Source: Porphyromonadaceae bacterium UBA4262 (GTDB lineage Bacteria; Bacteroidota; Bacteroidia; Bacteroidales; Muribaculaceae). From it: a DNA stretch of 27,245 bases. A program made the translations under genes and the position numbers. Shown here piece after piece: positions 7,316-14,977 of the stretch. Numbering within the stretch: position 1 is the stretch's first letter; the number at the start of each line of letters is the position of its first letter. The stretch spans positions 1 to 27,245 of the forward strand of contig DGWI01000004.1 of assembly GCA_002396085.1 (NCBI GenBank), written 5' to 3'. The notes under the pieces were generated by a model. The model was not told where the DNA came from. It saw only the letters and a program-made list of their open reading frames with translations, and did not search any database.

Positions 7316-8587
7316 ATGACAATGAAGAAATTTAGACTATTATCCCGGTTGGCAGTGGCTGTCCTCGCCGTGGCAGCAACCGCCTGTGCCTGCACGGCAC
7401 GCAACACGCAACAAATGCCGCCAAATGCCCCAAAAACGACCTCCACGGCCACAACGCAGGTCGCACAGGACGAGAGCCCAGTCGTGGTGGGCGCAGCCCG
7501 TACAGAGCGCTATGTGCCCTTGCTGCAAGGCAAGCGCATCGCCCTGCTGAGCAACCAGACGGGCATGGTGGGCGACCGCCATGTCCTGGACATCATGCTG
7601 GAGAAGGGCTTGCAGGTGACCACCATCTTCTCGCCCGAACACGGGTTCCGCGGCACAGCCGATGCCGGCGAGCACGTGTCGAGCAGCATCGACGAGAAGA
7701 CCGGCATACCCATCGCATCGCTCTACGACGGCAAGAGCCCCATGCCCAGTGCCGAGACCATGGCCAAGTTTGACGTGATCGTGGTCGACATTCAGGACGT
7801 GGGTCTGCGCTTCTACACCTACTATGTCACCATGGTCAACCTGATGGACGCCGCCGCCACCTACGGCAAGGAGTTCGTCGTGTTTGACCGTCCCAACCCC
7901 AACATCATGACCGTGGACGGCCCCATCCTGGACATGCGTCTCAAGAGCGGTGTGGGCCGCCTGCCCATCCCCACCGTCTATGGAATGACGATGGGTGAGC
8001 TGGCACAGATGGTCAACGGCGAGGGCTGGCTCAAGGAGGGCAAGAAAATCGACCTCACGGTCATCCCCTGCACGGGCTACACGCGCCACACGCGCTATGC
8101 GCTGCCCATCGCTCCGTCACCCAACCTGCCCAACATGCTCTCGATCTATCTGTACCCGTCGACGTGCTACTTCGAGGGCACCACGGTGAGCCTGGGACGC
8201 GGCACCGACTGGCCGTTCCAGGTCTACGGTCACCCCGACATGACGGGGCGCAAGTTTGACTTCACACCACGCAGCCGCGCCGGAGCCAAGAATCCGCCGC
8301 AACTCGACCACCTGTGTCACGGCGTGGACCTGCACACGATGGACGCCGAGGCTGCCATCGCCCAGGGCATCAACCTGGAGTATGTCATCGATGCCTATCG
8401 CGACCTCACGGCGCAGGGCAAGCAGTTCTATCTCAAGAGCAACTTCTTCGACAAGCTCATGGGCCGCAGCGACATCCGCGACATGATTGCCCGGGGCATG
8501 TCGGCCGCCGAGATCAAGGCCACCTGGGCCGACGATGTGGCCCGCTTCCGCCAGCAGCGCGCGCCCTATCTCATCTATCCTGAGTAA
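7316..8587 (+). CDS. NamZ-like exo-beta-N-acetylmuramidase (DUF1343), lipoprotein
   Basis: The 423-residue product belongs to the DUF1343/YbbC family. Characterised members (NamZ) remove N-acetylmuramic acid from the non-reducing end of peptidoglycan fragments. Visible family motifs are LLSNQTG (about 77-83), FSPEHGFRG (105-113), DIQDVGLRFYTY (158-169), DRPNP (191-195) and a PSPNLPN block near 265-271. The N-terminus is a hydrophobic signal with a plausible lipobox ending at Cys24 (ATAC), followed by a Thr/Gln-rich linker. A periplasmic or outer-membrane lipoprotein is therefore likely. The start could be the ATG at 7316 or the one two codons later, which begins MKKF. Its role would be cell-wall turnover or MurNAc scavenging. 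No MurNAc kinase or transporter gene adjoins it here. The family call is firm; the exact substrate is inferred. Confidence 0.92.
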   Translation: MTMKKFRLLSRLAVAVLAVAATACACTARNTQQMPPNAPKTTSTATTQVAQDESPVVVGAARTERYVPLLQGKRIALLSNQTGMVGDRHVLDIMLEKGLQVTTIFSPEHGFRGTADAGEHVSSSIDEKTGIPIASLYDGKSPMPSAETMAKFDVIVVDIQDVGLRFYTYYVTMVNLMDAAATYGKEFVVFDRPNPNIMTVDGPILDMRLKSGVGRLPIPTVYGMTMGELAQMVNGEGWLKEGKKIDLTVIPCTGYTRHTRYALPIAPSPNLPNMLSIYLYPSTCYFEGTTVSLGRGTDWPFQVYGHPDMTGRKFDFTPRSRAGAKNPPQLDHLCHGVDLHTMDAEAAIAQGINLEYVIDAYRDLTAQGKQFYLKSNFFDKLMGRSDIRDMIARGMSAAEIKATWADDVARFRQQRAPYLIYPE

Positions 8588-8716
8588 GGGTTAGGGGTTA
8601 GGGTTGAAGGGTTAGGGTTGAAGGGTTAGGGTTGAAGGTTGAAGGGTTGAAGGTTGAAGGGTTAGGGGTTAAGGTTGAAGGGTTAGGGGTTAGGGTTGAA
8701 GGGTTAAGGGTTAAGG
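8588..8716 (+). repeat. Telomere-like heptad tandem array (GGGTTAG / GGTTGAA)
   Basis: About 18 imperfect 7-bp units, mainly GGGTTAG, GGTTGAA and GGGTTAA, begin directly after the TAA of the NamZ-like gene. Runs such as GGGTTAGGGG are G-quadruplex-prone on the plus strand. A reverse-complement stretch at 8751-8771 belongs to the same family. Confidence 0.9.
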
Positions 8717-8771
8717 AAACTTCGCTGCAACCAGATTGGATGCCGAAGTACAACCTTAACCCCTAACCCTT
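8657..8771. terminator. Large hairpin between convergent genes, possible bidirectional terminator
   Basis: Bases 8657-8677 and 8751-8771 are perfect reverse complements (21 bp). Inside the loop, ACTTCG (8719-8724) pairs with CGAAGT (8744-8749). The structure lies between the convergent NamZ-like and serS genes, where a shared terminator is expected. There is no classic U-tract, so the function is inferred from position. Confidence 0.55.
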
Positions 8772-8793
8772 AAACTTTATAACCCTAGGGAAA

Positions 8794-10065
8794 CTAGTCG
8801 ATGATGTCGAAGCCGGTGTAGGGCTGCAACGCCTTGGGGATGCGGATGCCTTCGGGCGTCTGGTGATTCTCGAGCAGAGCCGCCACGATGCGCGGCAGAG
8901 CCAGTGCCGAGCCGTTGAGCGTGTGGCACAGGTGGGTCTTCTTGTCATCGCCACGATAGCGGCACTTCAGGCGGTTGGCCTGATAGGTCTCGAAGTTGCT
9001 CACCGAACTCACCTCGAGCCAGCGCTCCTGGGCTGCACTCCACACCTCAAAGTCGAAAGTGATGGCACTGGTGAAGCTCATGTCACCGCCACACAGGCGC
9101 AAGATGTGCCACGGCAGTTCGAGTTTCTCGAGCAAGCCTTGCACATGATCCTTCATCTGCTCAAGGGCAGCATAGGAGTCCTCAGGACGCTCGATGCGCA
9201 CAATCTCGACCTTGTCGAACTGGTGCAGACGGTTGAGTCCGCGCACGTCCTTGCCGTAGCTGCCGGCCTCGCGACGGAAGCACGCCGAGTAGGCGCAGTT
9301 CATCTTGGGCAGTTGGTCCTGCGGAATGATGACATCGCGATACATGTTGGTCACAGGCACCTCGGCGGTGGGAATGAGGTAGAAGTTGTCGACCTGACAG
9401 TGGTACATCTGCCCCTCCTTGTCGGGCAATTGACCTGTGCCGTAGCCCGAGTCCTCGTTGACCACATAGGGCGGCTGAATCTCGGTGTAGCCAGCCTTGC
9501 CAGCCTCGTCGAGGAAGAACTGGATGAGCGCACGCTGCAGGCGGGCACCCTTGCCGATGTAGACGGGGAATCCGGCGCCAGTAATCTTCACGCCCAGGTC
9601 AAAGTCGATGAGGTTATATTTCTTGGCCAGATCCCAGTGGGGCATGGCACCCTCGGGCAGTTGCGGCATGGGGCCGCCGGTACGCTCCACGACGTTGTCC
9701 TCGGCGGTACGCCCCTCGGGCACGCCCTCGTAGGGCACGTTAGGCACCGAGAGCAATATCTCGGTAATCTCGTCCTGAGCGGCGGTCATGCGATCGTCAA
9801 TCTCCTTGTTGGCGGCCTTGAGGGCAGCGACCTCGGCCTTGACTTTCTCGGCCTCATCGCGCTGGCCCTGCTTCATCAGTGCGCCAATCTGGCTGGCCAT
9901 CTTGTTGAGTACAGCGGCATTGTCGTCGCGCTGCTTCTGTGCCGCACGGCGCTGCTTGTCGAGTTCGACCACGCGCATGATGGGCTCACGTCCGTCAAAG
10001 TGCTTGACGGCCAGACGCTCAATCACATGCTCGGGATTCTCATTAATGAATTGTAGTGTAAGCAT
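8794..10065 (-). CDS. serS: Seryl-tRNA synthetase
   Basis: This is a class II aminoacyl-tRNA synthetase of 423 residues, the normal length. It charges tRNA-Ser (and tRNA-Sec where present) with serine. Residues about 30-105 form the long helical arm that grips the tRNA variable arm (Lys/Glu/Ala-rich coiled coil). The catalytic domain shows TAEVP at 233-237 (serine binding), motif 2 FRREAGSYGKD at 263-273 followed by HQF at 281-283, and motif 3 NGSALALPR at 384-392. The ATG at 10065 begins MLTLQFINEN, a typical start for the family. It has its own promoter about 60 bp upstream and converges on the NamZ-like gene. Nothing is unusual and the identification is certain. Confidence 0.98.
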   Translation of the reverse strand: MLTLQFINENPEHVIERLAVKHFDGREPIMRVVELDKQRRAAQKQRDDNAAVLNKMASQIGALMKQGQRDEAEKVKAEVAALKAANKEIDDRMTAAQDEITEILLSVPNVPYEGVPEGRTAEDNVVERTGGPMPQLPEGAMPHWDLAKKYNLIDFDLGVKITGAGFPVYIGKGARLQRALIQFFLDEAGKAGYTEIQPPYVVNEDSGYGTGQLPDKEGQMYHCQVDNFYLIPTAEVPVTNMYRDVIIPQDQLPKMNCAYSACFRREAGSYGKDVRGLNRLHQFDKVEIVRIERPEDSYAALEQMKDHVQGLLEKLELPWHILRLCGGDMSFTSAITFDFEVWSAAQERWLEVSSVSNFETYQANRLKCRYRGDDKKTHLCHTLNGSALALPRIVAALLENHQTPEGIRIPKALQPYTGFDIID

Positions 10066-10121
10066 TTCAGTATGACGATTTTACATTGTTTTATCGAAGT
10101 GGGTTATTTCTAAACCAACCG

Positions 10122-10153
10122 CAAAGATACTATAATTAATTGAAAATTGACAA
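10122..10153 (-). promoter_or_regulatory. Promoter of serS
   Basis: On the minus strand TTG (10153-10151), 21 bases, then TATCTTTG (10129-10122) matches the Bacteroidota promoter. The leader would be about 50 nt. Confidence 0.65.
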
Positions 10154-10228
10154 CCAGCAATTGAGAATTTACTCACCGACAAACATTTTCCACCCCATAG
10201 AACTCCCACAACGAGCATCAAACATGAC

Positions 10229-10269
10229 AAAAATTATGCGAAGCAAATCCAACAATTGCTTCGCATAAT
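10229..10269 (-). terminator. Intrinsic terminator on the minus strand
   Basis: ATTATGCGAAGCAA (10233-10246) and its perfect reverse complement (10256-10269) form a 14-bp stem with a nine-base loop. On the minus strand the stem is followed by five T (10233-10229). It would end transcription coming from the relic frame at 10270-10462. Confidence 0.75.
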
Positions 10270-10462
10270 GCTGTTGATGTTGCAACTCAGGAGGTATGCC
10301 AAACACGCGTGTTGCCGGGTCATAGTCCATCGTCACCTGTGGCTGCAAGATACCGGTAGTGGCATCAAACGCGGTGAGATAGATGGGATAAGTTCCCGAA
10401 TACTCGTCGACAAACTCGCCCAGGAACTGCGGCATGGACAGCACCAGCGAGCCACGGGTCAT
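10270..10462 (-). pseudogene. Remnant of an unknown protein-coding gene
   Basis: A minus-strand frame from the ATG at 10462 encodes protein-like sequence (MPQFLGEFVDEYSGTYPIYL, then TAFDATTGILQP) with the GC-rich codon use of neighbouring genes. It then runs into the terminator hairpin at 10229-10269 and stays open only by chance to 10169. The 5' side abuts the glsA promoter on the opposite strand, so no room remains for a signal peptide or promoter. It is best read as the surviving 3' part of a gene truncated at its 5' end. Family not recognised. A real small gene is the alternative. Confidence 0.35.
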
Positions 10463-10519
10463 CTGTGTTACTGCCTACAAATTTGTTGCACAATCACCCC
10501 TTGACTAGCAAAAAAGCAT

Positions 10520-10527
10520 TACCTTTG
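10520..10527 (+). promoter_or_regulatory. -7 box of glsA
   Basis: TACCTTTG matches TAnnTTTG and lies 30 bp before the chosen ATG. No well-spaced TTTG precedes it (a TTG at 10501 is only 16 bases away). It supports translation from 10558 rather than any start upstream. Confidence 0.55.
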
Positions 10528-10557
10528 CACCATCAACAAGAAAAGCCAAACACCGAC

Positions 10558-11472
10558 ATGGATTATCAACACATACTGCAAAGCATTCAGCAAGACCTAC
10601 AGCCACTGGCCCAAGTGGGTCATCAAGCCGACTATATCCCTGCACTGGCGGCGGTCAACCCCGACCAGTGGGGCATCTGCATCAACACATTGGACGGCAC
10701 CGAGCATGCCCTGGGCGACTCGGACGTACCCTTTTCGTTACAGAGCATCACCAAGGTCTTCGCCCTGGCCATGTCGCTGAGCCTGGAGGGCGATGACCTG
10801 TGGCTGCGCATGGGCAAGGAGCCCAGCGGCACAGCATTTAACTCGCTCATCCAACTGGAACTGGAGCACGGCAAGCCCCGCAACCCGTTTATCAACGCCG
10901 GTGCCATCGTCATGGCCGACATCCTGGTTGAGCGACTGAACAACCCCGAGCAGGCATTCATCAACTTCGTCAGGCAACTGAGCGGCAGCCCCAACATCGA
11001 CTACAACTTCGAGGTCGCGCGCTCGGAGCACAGTGTAGCCTACCTGAACACGGCCATCGCCAACTTGCTCAAGTATCACAGCAACATTCACGGCGACATC
11101 GACCGTGTGCTGCGCTTCTACTTCATGATGTGCTCCATCGAGATGTCGTGCCGCCAACTGGCACACGCTTTCCTGGCATTTGCCAACCACCGCGACCCCT
11201 TCGATCACGCCGGCTTCTCGCTGACCTCGTCTCAGGTCAAGCGCATGAACGCCATCATGCAGACGTGCGGATTCTATGACGAGGCAGGCGAGTTCTCCTA
11301 TCTGGTGGGTCTGCCGGGCAAGAGTGGCGTGGGCGGCGGCATCGCAGCCGTCTTCCCCGGTCGGTATTCAGTGGCTGTGTGGAGCCCGCGCCTCAACTCC
11401 AAGGGCAACTCGGTCATGGGCATGAAAGCCCTGGAACTCCTCACCACCCACACCCGCCAGAGCATCTTCTGA
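10558..11472 (+). CDS. glsA: Glutaminase A
   Basis: The 304-residue product matches the serine-dependent glutaminase family (usually about 300-310 residues). It hydrolyses glutamine to glutamate and ammonia. The fold is beta-lactamase-like. The nucleophile motif S-x-x-K is SITK at 63-66, NPFINAGAI lies at about 109-117, and GKSGVGGG is at 254-261. The open frame extends further upstream, but the ATG at 10558 gives MDYQHILQSI, the normal family start, and sits 30 bp after a TACCTTTG box. In gut Bacteroidales, glsA often sits with glutamate decarboxylase in acid resistance. No such partner is present here, so it may serve nitrogen metabolism or acid buffering alone. It converges on the broken outer-membrane gene, with 27 bp between stops. 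Confidence 0.95.
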   Translation: MDYQHILQSIQQDLQPLAQVGHQADYIPALAAVNPDQWGICINTLDGTEHALGDSDVPFSLQSITKVFALAMSLSLEGDDLWLRMGKEPSGTAFNSLIQLELEHGKPRNPFINAGAIVMADILVERLNNPEQAFINFVRQLSGSPNIDYNFEVARSEHSVAYLNTAIANLLKYHSNIHGDIDRVLRFYFMMCSIEMSCRQLAHAFLAFANHRDPFDHAGFSLTSSQVKRMNAIMQTCGFYDEAGEFSYLVGLPGKSGVGGGIAAVFPGRYSVAVWSPRLNSKGNSVMGMKALELLTTHTRQSIF

Positions 11473-11499
11473 CTTTACTTGAACGCACTGAAGCGTGGA

Positions 11500-12492
11500 T
11501 CAAAACTCGACGCCGAACTTGACAAACGCGTTGTGGAAGACACCGTTTTTGTCCAGGTAACTGTGCCCGCTCTTGTCGGGGATGGCACCGGGCGTGTCGC
11601 CGGTGCACCACAGTTTGTATCTGGCCGTGTGCAGGGCATACCCGATGCCGACGTTGAACGAGAAATATTGGCTAGCGGCAAAGTGCCAGCCCAACGACGG
11701 CGAAGCAAAGAAGCCACTATGGTTAAACGTGTTGGCACCGACTTTGAGGCTGGCCCAGGGTGTGCCCATCGTCTCGCTGCGCAGATTGTAACGTCCCTCA
11801 ACATAGACGGGGACAAGCGGGAAGTCCCACTTGGGGTCATTGTGCTCGGGCACAGCCAGGTCGTTGCGTAGGGGATAGGTATCGACCTGTGCCTTGAAGT
11901 TGTGCAACCCGATGCCAGCACCCAGGTAGTAGTGGGCATTGAACTGATAGCCAAACGAGGTCTCGATGAGCCAATAGTGGTTGCGCGACGGACCCAAGCC
12001 CAGCGCATAACCCACGTCGACAAAGCCGCGGAAGTGGCTGGTGTCATAGTTCTTCTTACGTTTCTCGTGCGAGATATAGTCGACCTTATTGCTGTCCACT
12101 AAAAATTTGAATTAGATATTTTGTCGATAATTGGATTTTATAAAAGGCTCAAAATCAATCATGTTTTTAATCAAGTTCCTCAGTATCAATCGGTTTGTGA
12201 TTTCAAATCCGTTCGGTCTAAATGCGAATATAAATCAGTGATTTTCAGCAAATTACAACAAAAATCGCCAATTTTTAGTGGACGCTTATGAGTCGACCTC
12301 GGACATGAGGTAGACATAGTGCATGCCATCATCGGTGGTGAGTTCGACCGTCTGGTCGTCACGGGCCGTAATGACTCCTGTGACATATTCGCCGCTCTTG
12401 AGGTGAATGGTCGACTTGCGTACATTCTTGGTGTCGGCTGCCGATAGGCTCAATGCCCACAACAACAAACAGATGATTAGTGCTTGTTTCAT
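11500..12492 (-). pseudogene. Outer-membrane beta-barrel protein gene disrupted by a miniature element
   Basis: The 5' part (12492 down to 12286) encodes a signal peptide, MKQALIICLLLWALSLSAAD, then a short beta domain (SGEYVTGVITARDDQTVELT) ending MSEVDS and a stop created by inserted DNA. The 3' part (12099 down to 11500) encodes an outer-membrane barrel with alternating aromatic strands and a terminal Phe (VKFGVEF). A 204-bp element at 12087-12290, flanked by a 9-bp duplication, separates them. Excising the element and one duplicate gives an uninterrupted reading MSEVDYISHEKRKK across the junction, with signal peptide and barrel in one frame of about 260 residues. The ancestral product was probably a small surface barrel of unknown role. 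The barrel half has no signal peptide now and is likely dead. Confidence 0.85.
12087..12290. mobile_element. 204-bp miniature inverted-repeat element (MITE) with 9-bp target duplication
   Basis: AGTCGACCT flanks the element at 12078-12086 and 12291-12299. Inside each end lies a perfect 14-bp inverted repeat, GTCCACTAAAAATT (12094-12107, and its complement at 12270-12283). The outermost seven bases match only partly (TATTGCT and CATAAGC). The interior is AT-rich and has no transposase. It does have a minus-strand mini frame from the ATG at 12162 (MIDFEPFIKSNYRQNI) that may be a leftover transposase start. A 9-bp duplication is typical of IS4-like and some IS5-like families, but the parent family is not proven. 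It must be moved in trans. Confidence 0.85.
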
Positions 12493-12561
12493 TTTAGTAG
12501 TTCGGTTGTTCAGCCACAACCTGCATGTGTGGATGATTGTTGTCAGGCTATCATATTAAAA

Positions 12562-12640
12562 CACGAATTATCACAAATAGCCATATCATTTGTGAGAAGC
12601 AAATAACACCTCATTCAAGGCCACTTTGCGATAATTCGTG
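12562..12640 (-). repeat. Nested inverted repeat, possible terminator of the purN operon
   Basis: CACGAATTATC (12562-12572) is the perfect reverse complement of 12630-12640. An inner pair, CACAAAT/ATTTGTG (12572-12594), stacks directly on it. Read on the minus strand, downstream of purN, the closing arm is followed by TTTTAATAT, which would suit a terminator. It also lies just upstream of the broken barrel gene. Confidence 0.6.
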
Positions 12641-12675
12641 CTGTGAGTGTATGGGCCACGCAAAATAACTGACCC

Positions 12676-13245
12676 TTAGATCGAGCCGAGGTACCGCTCA
12701 ATCGTGGGCGGGAAGTGGGCATACTCCAGCGGATGAATGCGCTCGGCCAGCGTGTCGGGCGTGTCGTCGGGCATGACGGGGCAGGTGAACTGCGCCAAGA
12801 TGTGCCCACCGTCCACCTGCTCGTTGACCAGATGGATGGTAATGCCACTCTGCTCGTCGCCGTCGGCCAGCACCTCTTCGTGCACATGGTGGCCATACAT
12901 GCCAGGCCCGCCATGGCGCGGCAGCAACGACGGATGGATGTTGACAATGCGGTCGCGATAGGCCGTGAGCATCGGCTCACGAATCACTGCCAGGAAACCC
13001 GACAGCACCACCAGGTCGACACCTTGTTCCTGCAGATAGGCAGTGACGCGAGTGGGGTCAAGCCAGTGCTCCTTGCCCCAATACTCAACCTCGATGCCCA
13101 GTGGGCGCAGGCGGTCATAGACCCCAGCCTGACGACGATTGCAAATCACAACGGCCACCTCAATGCTGGGGTGGCCCGTAAAGTATCGCACCAGGTTCTC
13201 GGCGTTGGTGCCGCTGCCTGATGCCAGAATAGCGATGCGCTTCAT
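12676..13245 (-). CDS. purN: Phosphoribosylglycinamide formyltransferase (GART)
   Basis: The 189-residue product has the normal length. It transfers a formyl group from 10-formyl-tetrahydrofolate to GAR in the third step of purine synthesis. The phosphate-binding loop is ASGSGTN at 8-14. The catalytic set is Asn102 and His104 in NIHPSLLP, and Asp145 in NEQVDGGHI, with GITIH at 134-138 between them. The start MKRIAILASGSGTN is canonical. It lies 3 bp after the stop of deoD and is surely co-transcribed with it, so synthesis and salvage of purines share a transcript. Identification is firm. Confidence 0.97.
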   Translation of the reverse strand: MKRIAILASGSGTNAENLVRYFTGHPSIEVAVVICNRRQAGVYDRLRPLGIEVEYWGKEHWLDPTRVTAYLQEQGVDLVVLSGFLAVIREPMLTAYRDRIVNIHPSLLPRHGGPGMYGHHVHEEVLADGDEQSGITIHLVNEQVDGGHILAQFTCPVMPDDTPDTLAERIHPLEYAHFPPTIERYLGSI

Positions 13246-13248
13246 CGA

Positions 13249-13962
13249 TCAGAGCTTGATGGCCGACTCTAGTGCCAACGTCATCATCGTGCGGAACGAG
13301 TTCTGACGCTCCTCGGCACTGAGTTCGACGTGATTGATAAACGAGTCGCTGATGGTCAGCAGGCATGCGGCGCGCTTGCCCAGCACATTGGCGTTGTGGA
13401 ACAGCGCAAAACTCTCCATCTCGACACAGTCGACACTGGTTCGCTCGCGCAGCGACTGCCACGACTCGGCCTTGGGTCCGCCGTAGAACACGTCGCTCGA
13501 GTGTACCTCGCCGGTCTGCACCTCGATGCCCAGTTCCTCGGCCGTTTCCCAGATCACCTTGTTGATTTCCTCGCTGGGATAGAGCACCTTGTCGGTCACA
13601 CGGTTGTGAACATAGGCATACGATGACTCGCTGTAACACGAGTCGGCCAACACCACATCCTGCACAGCCAGACGGTCGGTGTAAGAGCCAGCCGAGCCAA
13701 TGCGGATGATATTCTCCACGCCGTAGAATGCGTAGAGTTCGTGCGAATAGATGCCGATGCTGGGCATACCCATACCACTGGCCATGACCGAGACGGGCAC
13801 ACCTTTATACTTGCCTGTGAATCCCAGGCAGTTGCGCACCGAGGTTACCAACTCGACATCCTCAAGGAATGTCTCTGCTATGAATTTTGCGCGCAAAGGG
13901 TCACCCGGCATGAGCACGGTCTTTGCAAATGCGCCATCGGGCGCGTTGTTGTGTGGAGTCAT
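13249..13962 (-). CDS. deoD: Purine nucleoside phosphorylase, DeoD type
   Basis: The 237-residue product is of the hexameric (trimer-of-dimers) PNP class. It splits purine (deoxy)ribonucleosides with phosphate into base and (deoxy)ribose-1-phosphate. Motifs seen are GDPLRAK (20-26), RIGSAGS (87-93), VEMES (180-184) and SDSF, with the general acid Asp206. The start MTPHNNAPDGAFAKTVLMPGD matches the family. The gene sits 83 bp after the YebC-family gene and 3 bp before purN. It works in the same salvage route as deoC at 18884-19834, which handles deoxyribose-5-phosphate. Confidence 0.96.
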   Translation of the reverse strand: MTPHNNAPDGAFAKTVLMPGDPLRAKFIAETFLEDVELVTSVRNCLGFTGKYKGVPVSVMASGMGMPSIGIYSHELYAFYGVENIIRIGSAGSYTDRLAVQDVVLADSCYSESSYAYVHNRVTDKVLYPSEEINKVIWETAEELGIEVQTGEVHSSDVFYGGPKAESWQSLRERTSVDCVEMESFALFHNANVLGKRAACLLTISDSFINHVELSAEERQNSFRTMMTLALESAIKL

Positions 13963-13974
13963 TTCGTTTACAGT

Positions 13975-14033
13975 TTATGAGTTATGAGTGAATAGTGGAA
14001 CCCCCTTTAGGGGGGATACAGGGGGCTCCCACT
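13975..14033. repeat. GC-rich hairpin and short heptad repeat between yebC and deoD
   Basis: ATGAGTT/ATGAGTG is a two-unit 7-bp repeat at about 13976-13989. Next, AGTGG (13994-13998) and CCACT (14029-14033) enclose CCCCCTTTAGGGGG (14001-14014). No T-run follows in either direction, so this is a pause or processing element at most. Confidence 0.5.
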
Positions 14034-14045
14034 AACGACTGAAAT

Positions 14046-14774
14046 CTATTCCTCGTCGTCGCCAGCCTGCATGTTGGTGAAGACGTTCTGCACGTCATCA
14101 TCTTCCTCGACAGCCTCAATCAGAGCTTCGACCTCGGCACGCTCCTCGGCGGTGAGTTCTTTGTACTCCGACGGTTCATAGACCAGTTCCGAACTGGTAA
14201 TCTCAAAACCATTGTCCTCAAGATACTTCTGGATTTCGCCGTTGGCCTCAAAAGCACCTGCAATCAGCAGTTCTTCCTCGTCCTGGTCAATCTCCTCGGC
14301 TCCGCAGTCAATCAATTCGAGTTCCAACTCGTCCAGGTCGACACCATCCTTGGGAGCGACGTGGAAGTAGCACTTGTGCGAGAACAAGAAAGCCACGGTG
14401 CCCGAGTTGCCCAGGTTGCCACCCTTCTTGTTAAAGTAGTTGCGCAGATTGGCCACAGTGCGAGTGGTGTTGTCGGTCGCTGTCTCGACCAGCACGGCGA
14501 TGCCATGAGGGGCAAATCCCTCGTAGATGACCTCCTTGTAGTCGCCGGCATCCTTGTCGCTAGCCTTCTTGATGGCGCGCTCCACGGTGTCCTTGGGCAT
14601 ATTGGCCGCCTTGGCGTTGGCCATCAGCGCACGCAGACGCGAGTTGGCTGTCGGGTCGGGACCACCGGCCTTGACTGCCATCGTGATCTCTTTACCAATC
14701 TTGGTGAACGTGCGAGACATACTGCCCCAGCGTTTCAGTTTTCTTGCTTTGCGATATTCAAATGCTCTTCCCAT
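14046..14774 (-). CDS. yebC: YebC/PmpR family protein (TACO1-like)
   Basis: The 242-residue product begins MGRAFEYRKARKLKRWGSMS, the Bacteroidota version of the family start. It then shows TKIGKEITMAVKAGGPDP and NMPKDTVERAIKKA, and an acidic C-terminus (EEDDDVQNVFTNM). Members have been described as DNA-binding regulators. More recent work on YebC/TACO1 proteins indicates a role in translating difficult (proline-rich) stretches on the ribosome. Both descriptions come from the family, not from this sequence. It has its own promoter and leads the yebC-deoD-purN group. The C-terminal acidic tail is somewhat long, but otherwise the gene is normal. Confidence 0.95.
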   Translation of the reverse strand: MGRAFEYRKARKLKRWGSMSRTFTKIGKEITMAVKAGGPDPTANSRLRALMANAKAANMPKDTVERAIKKASDKDAGDYKEVIYEGFAPHGIAVLVETATDNTTRTVANLRNYFNKKGGNLGNSGTVAFLFSHKCYFHVAPKDGVDLDELELELIDCGAEEIDQDEEELLIAGAFEANGEIQKYLEDNGFEITSSELVYEPSEYKELTAEERAEVEALIEAVEEDDDVQNVFTNMQAGDDEE

Positions 14775-14874
14775 TGTAATACTTTATTTGTTATTGTTAT
14801 TATTTCGCTGAAATACACCTATTTATAGACCGCAAGAAAGTACTCACAGCCGACAATAGGAACAAAGTTTGCTG

Positions 14875-14905
14875 CAAAGTTAAAACAAAAACGGCACATC
14901 CGCAA
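14875..14905 (-). promoter_or_regulatory. Promoter of yebC
   Basis: Reading the minus strand, TTG (14905-14903), 20 bases, then TAACTTTG (14882-14875). This matches the Bacteroidota consensus and gives a leader of about 90-95 nt. Confidence 0.65.
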
Positions 14906-14977
14906 CATTTTCACCAACTTTCGTCGGTTGCAGCAGAGCCAAATGGAGGCATTTGCCCGACTTGCCTGGTCTTCACC

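Noticed and set aside
8588..8716. True telomere or linear replicon end
   Set aside because: The array is internal, imperfect and flanked by ordinary chromosomal genes.
8863..10056. 397-codon plus-strand open frame opposite serS
   Set aside because: It is a shadow of serS. The product is low-complexity (Leu, His, Val rich) with no recognisable domain, whereas serS has all class II motifs.
12284..12286. 3-bp GCT target duplication for the MITE
   Set aside because: GCT flanks the inner repeats, but removing only that leaves the gene out of frame. The 9-bp AGTCGACCT duplication restores the frame exactly, so it is preferred.
14930..14977. Terminator after the LTA-synthase-like gene
   Set aside because: Only a short CAAATG/CATTTG stem is present, with no T-run on the minus strand.
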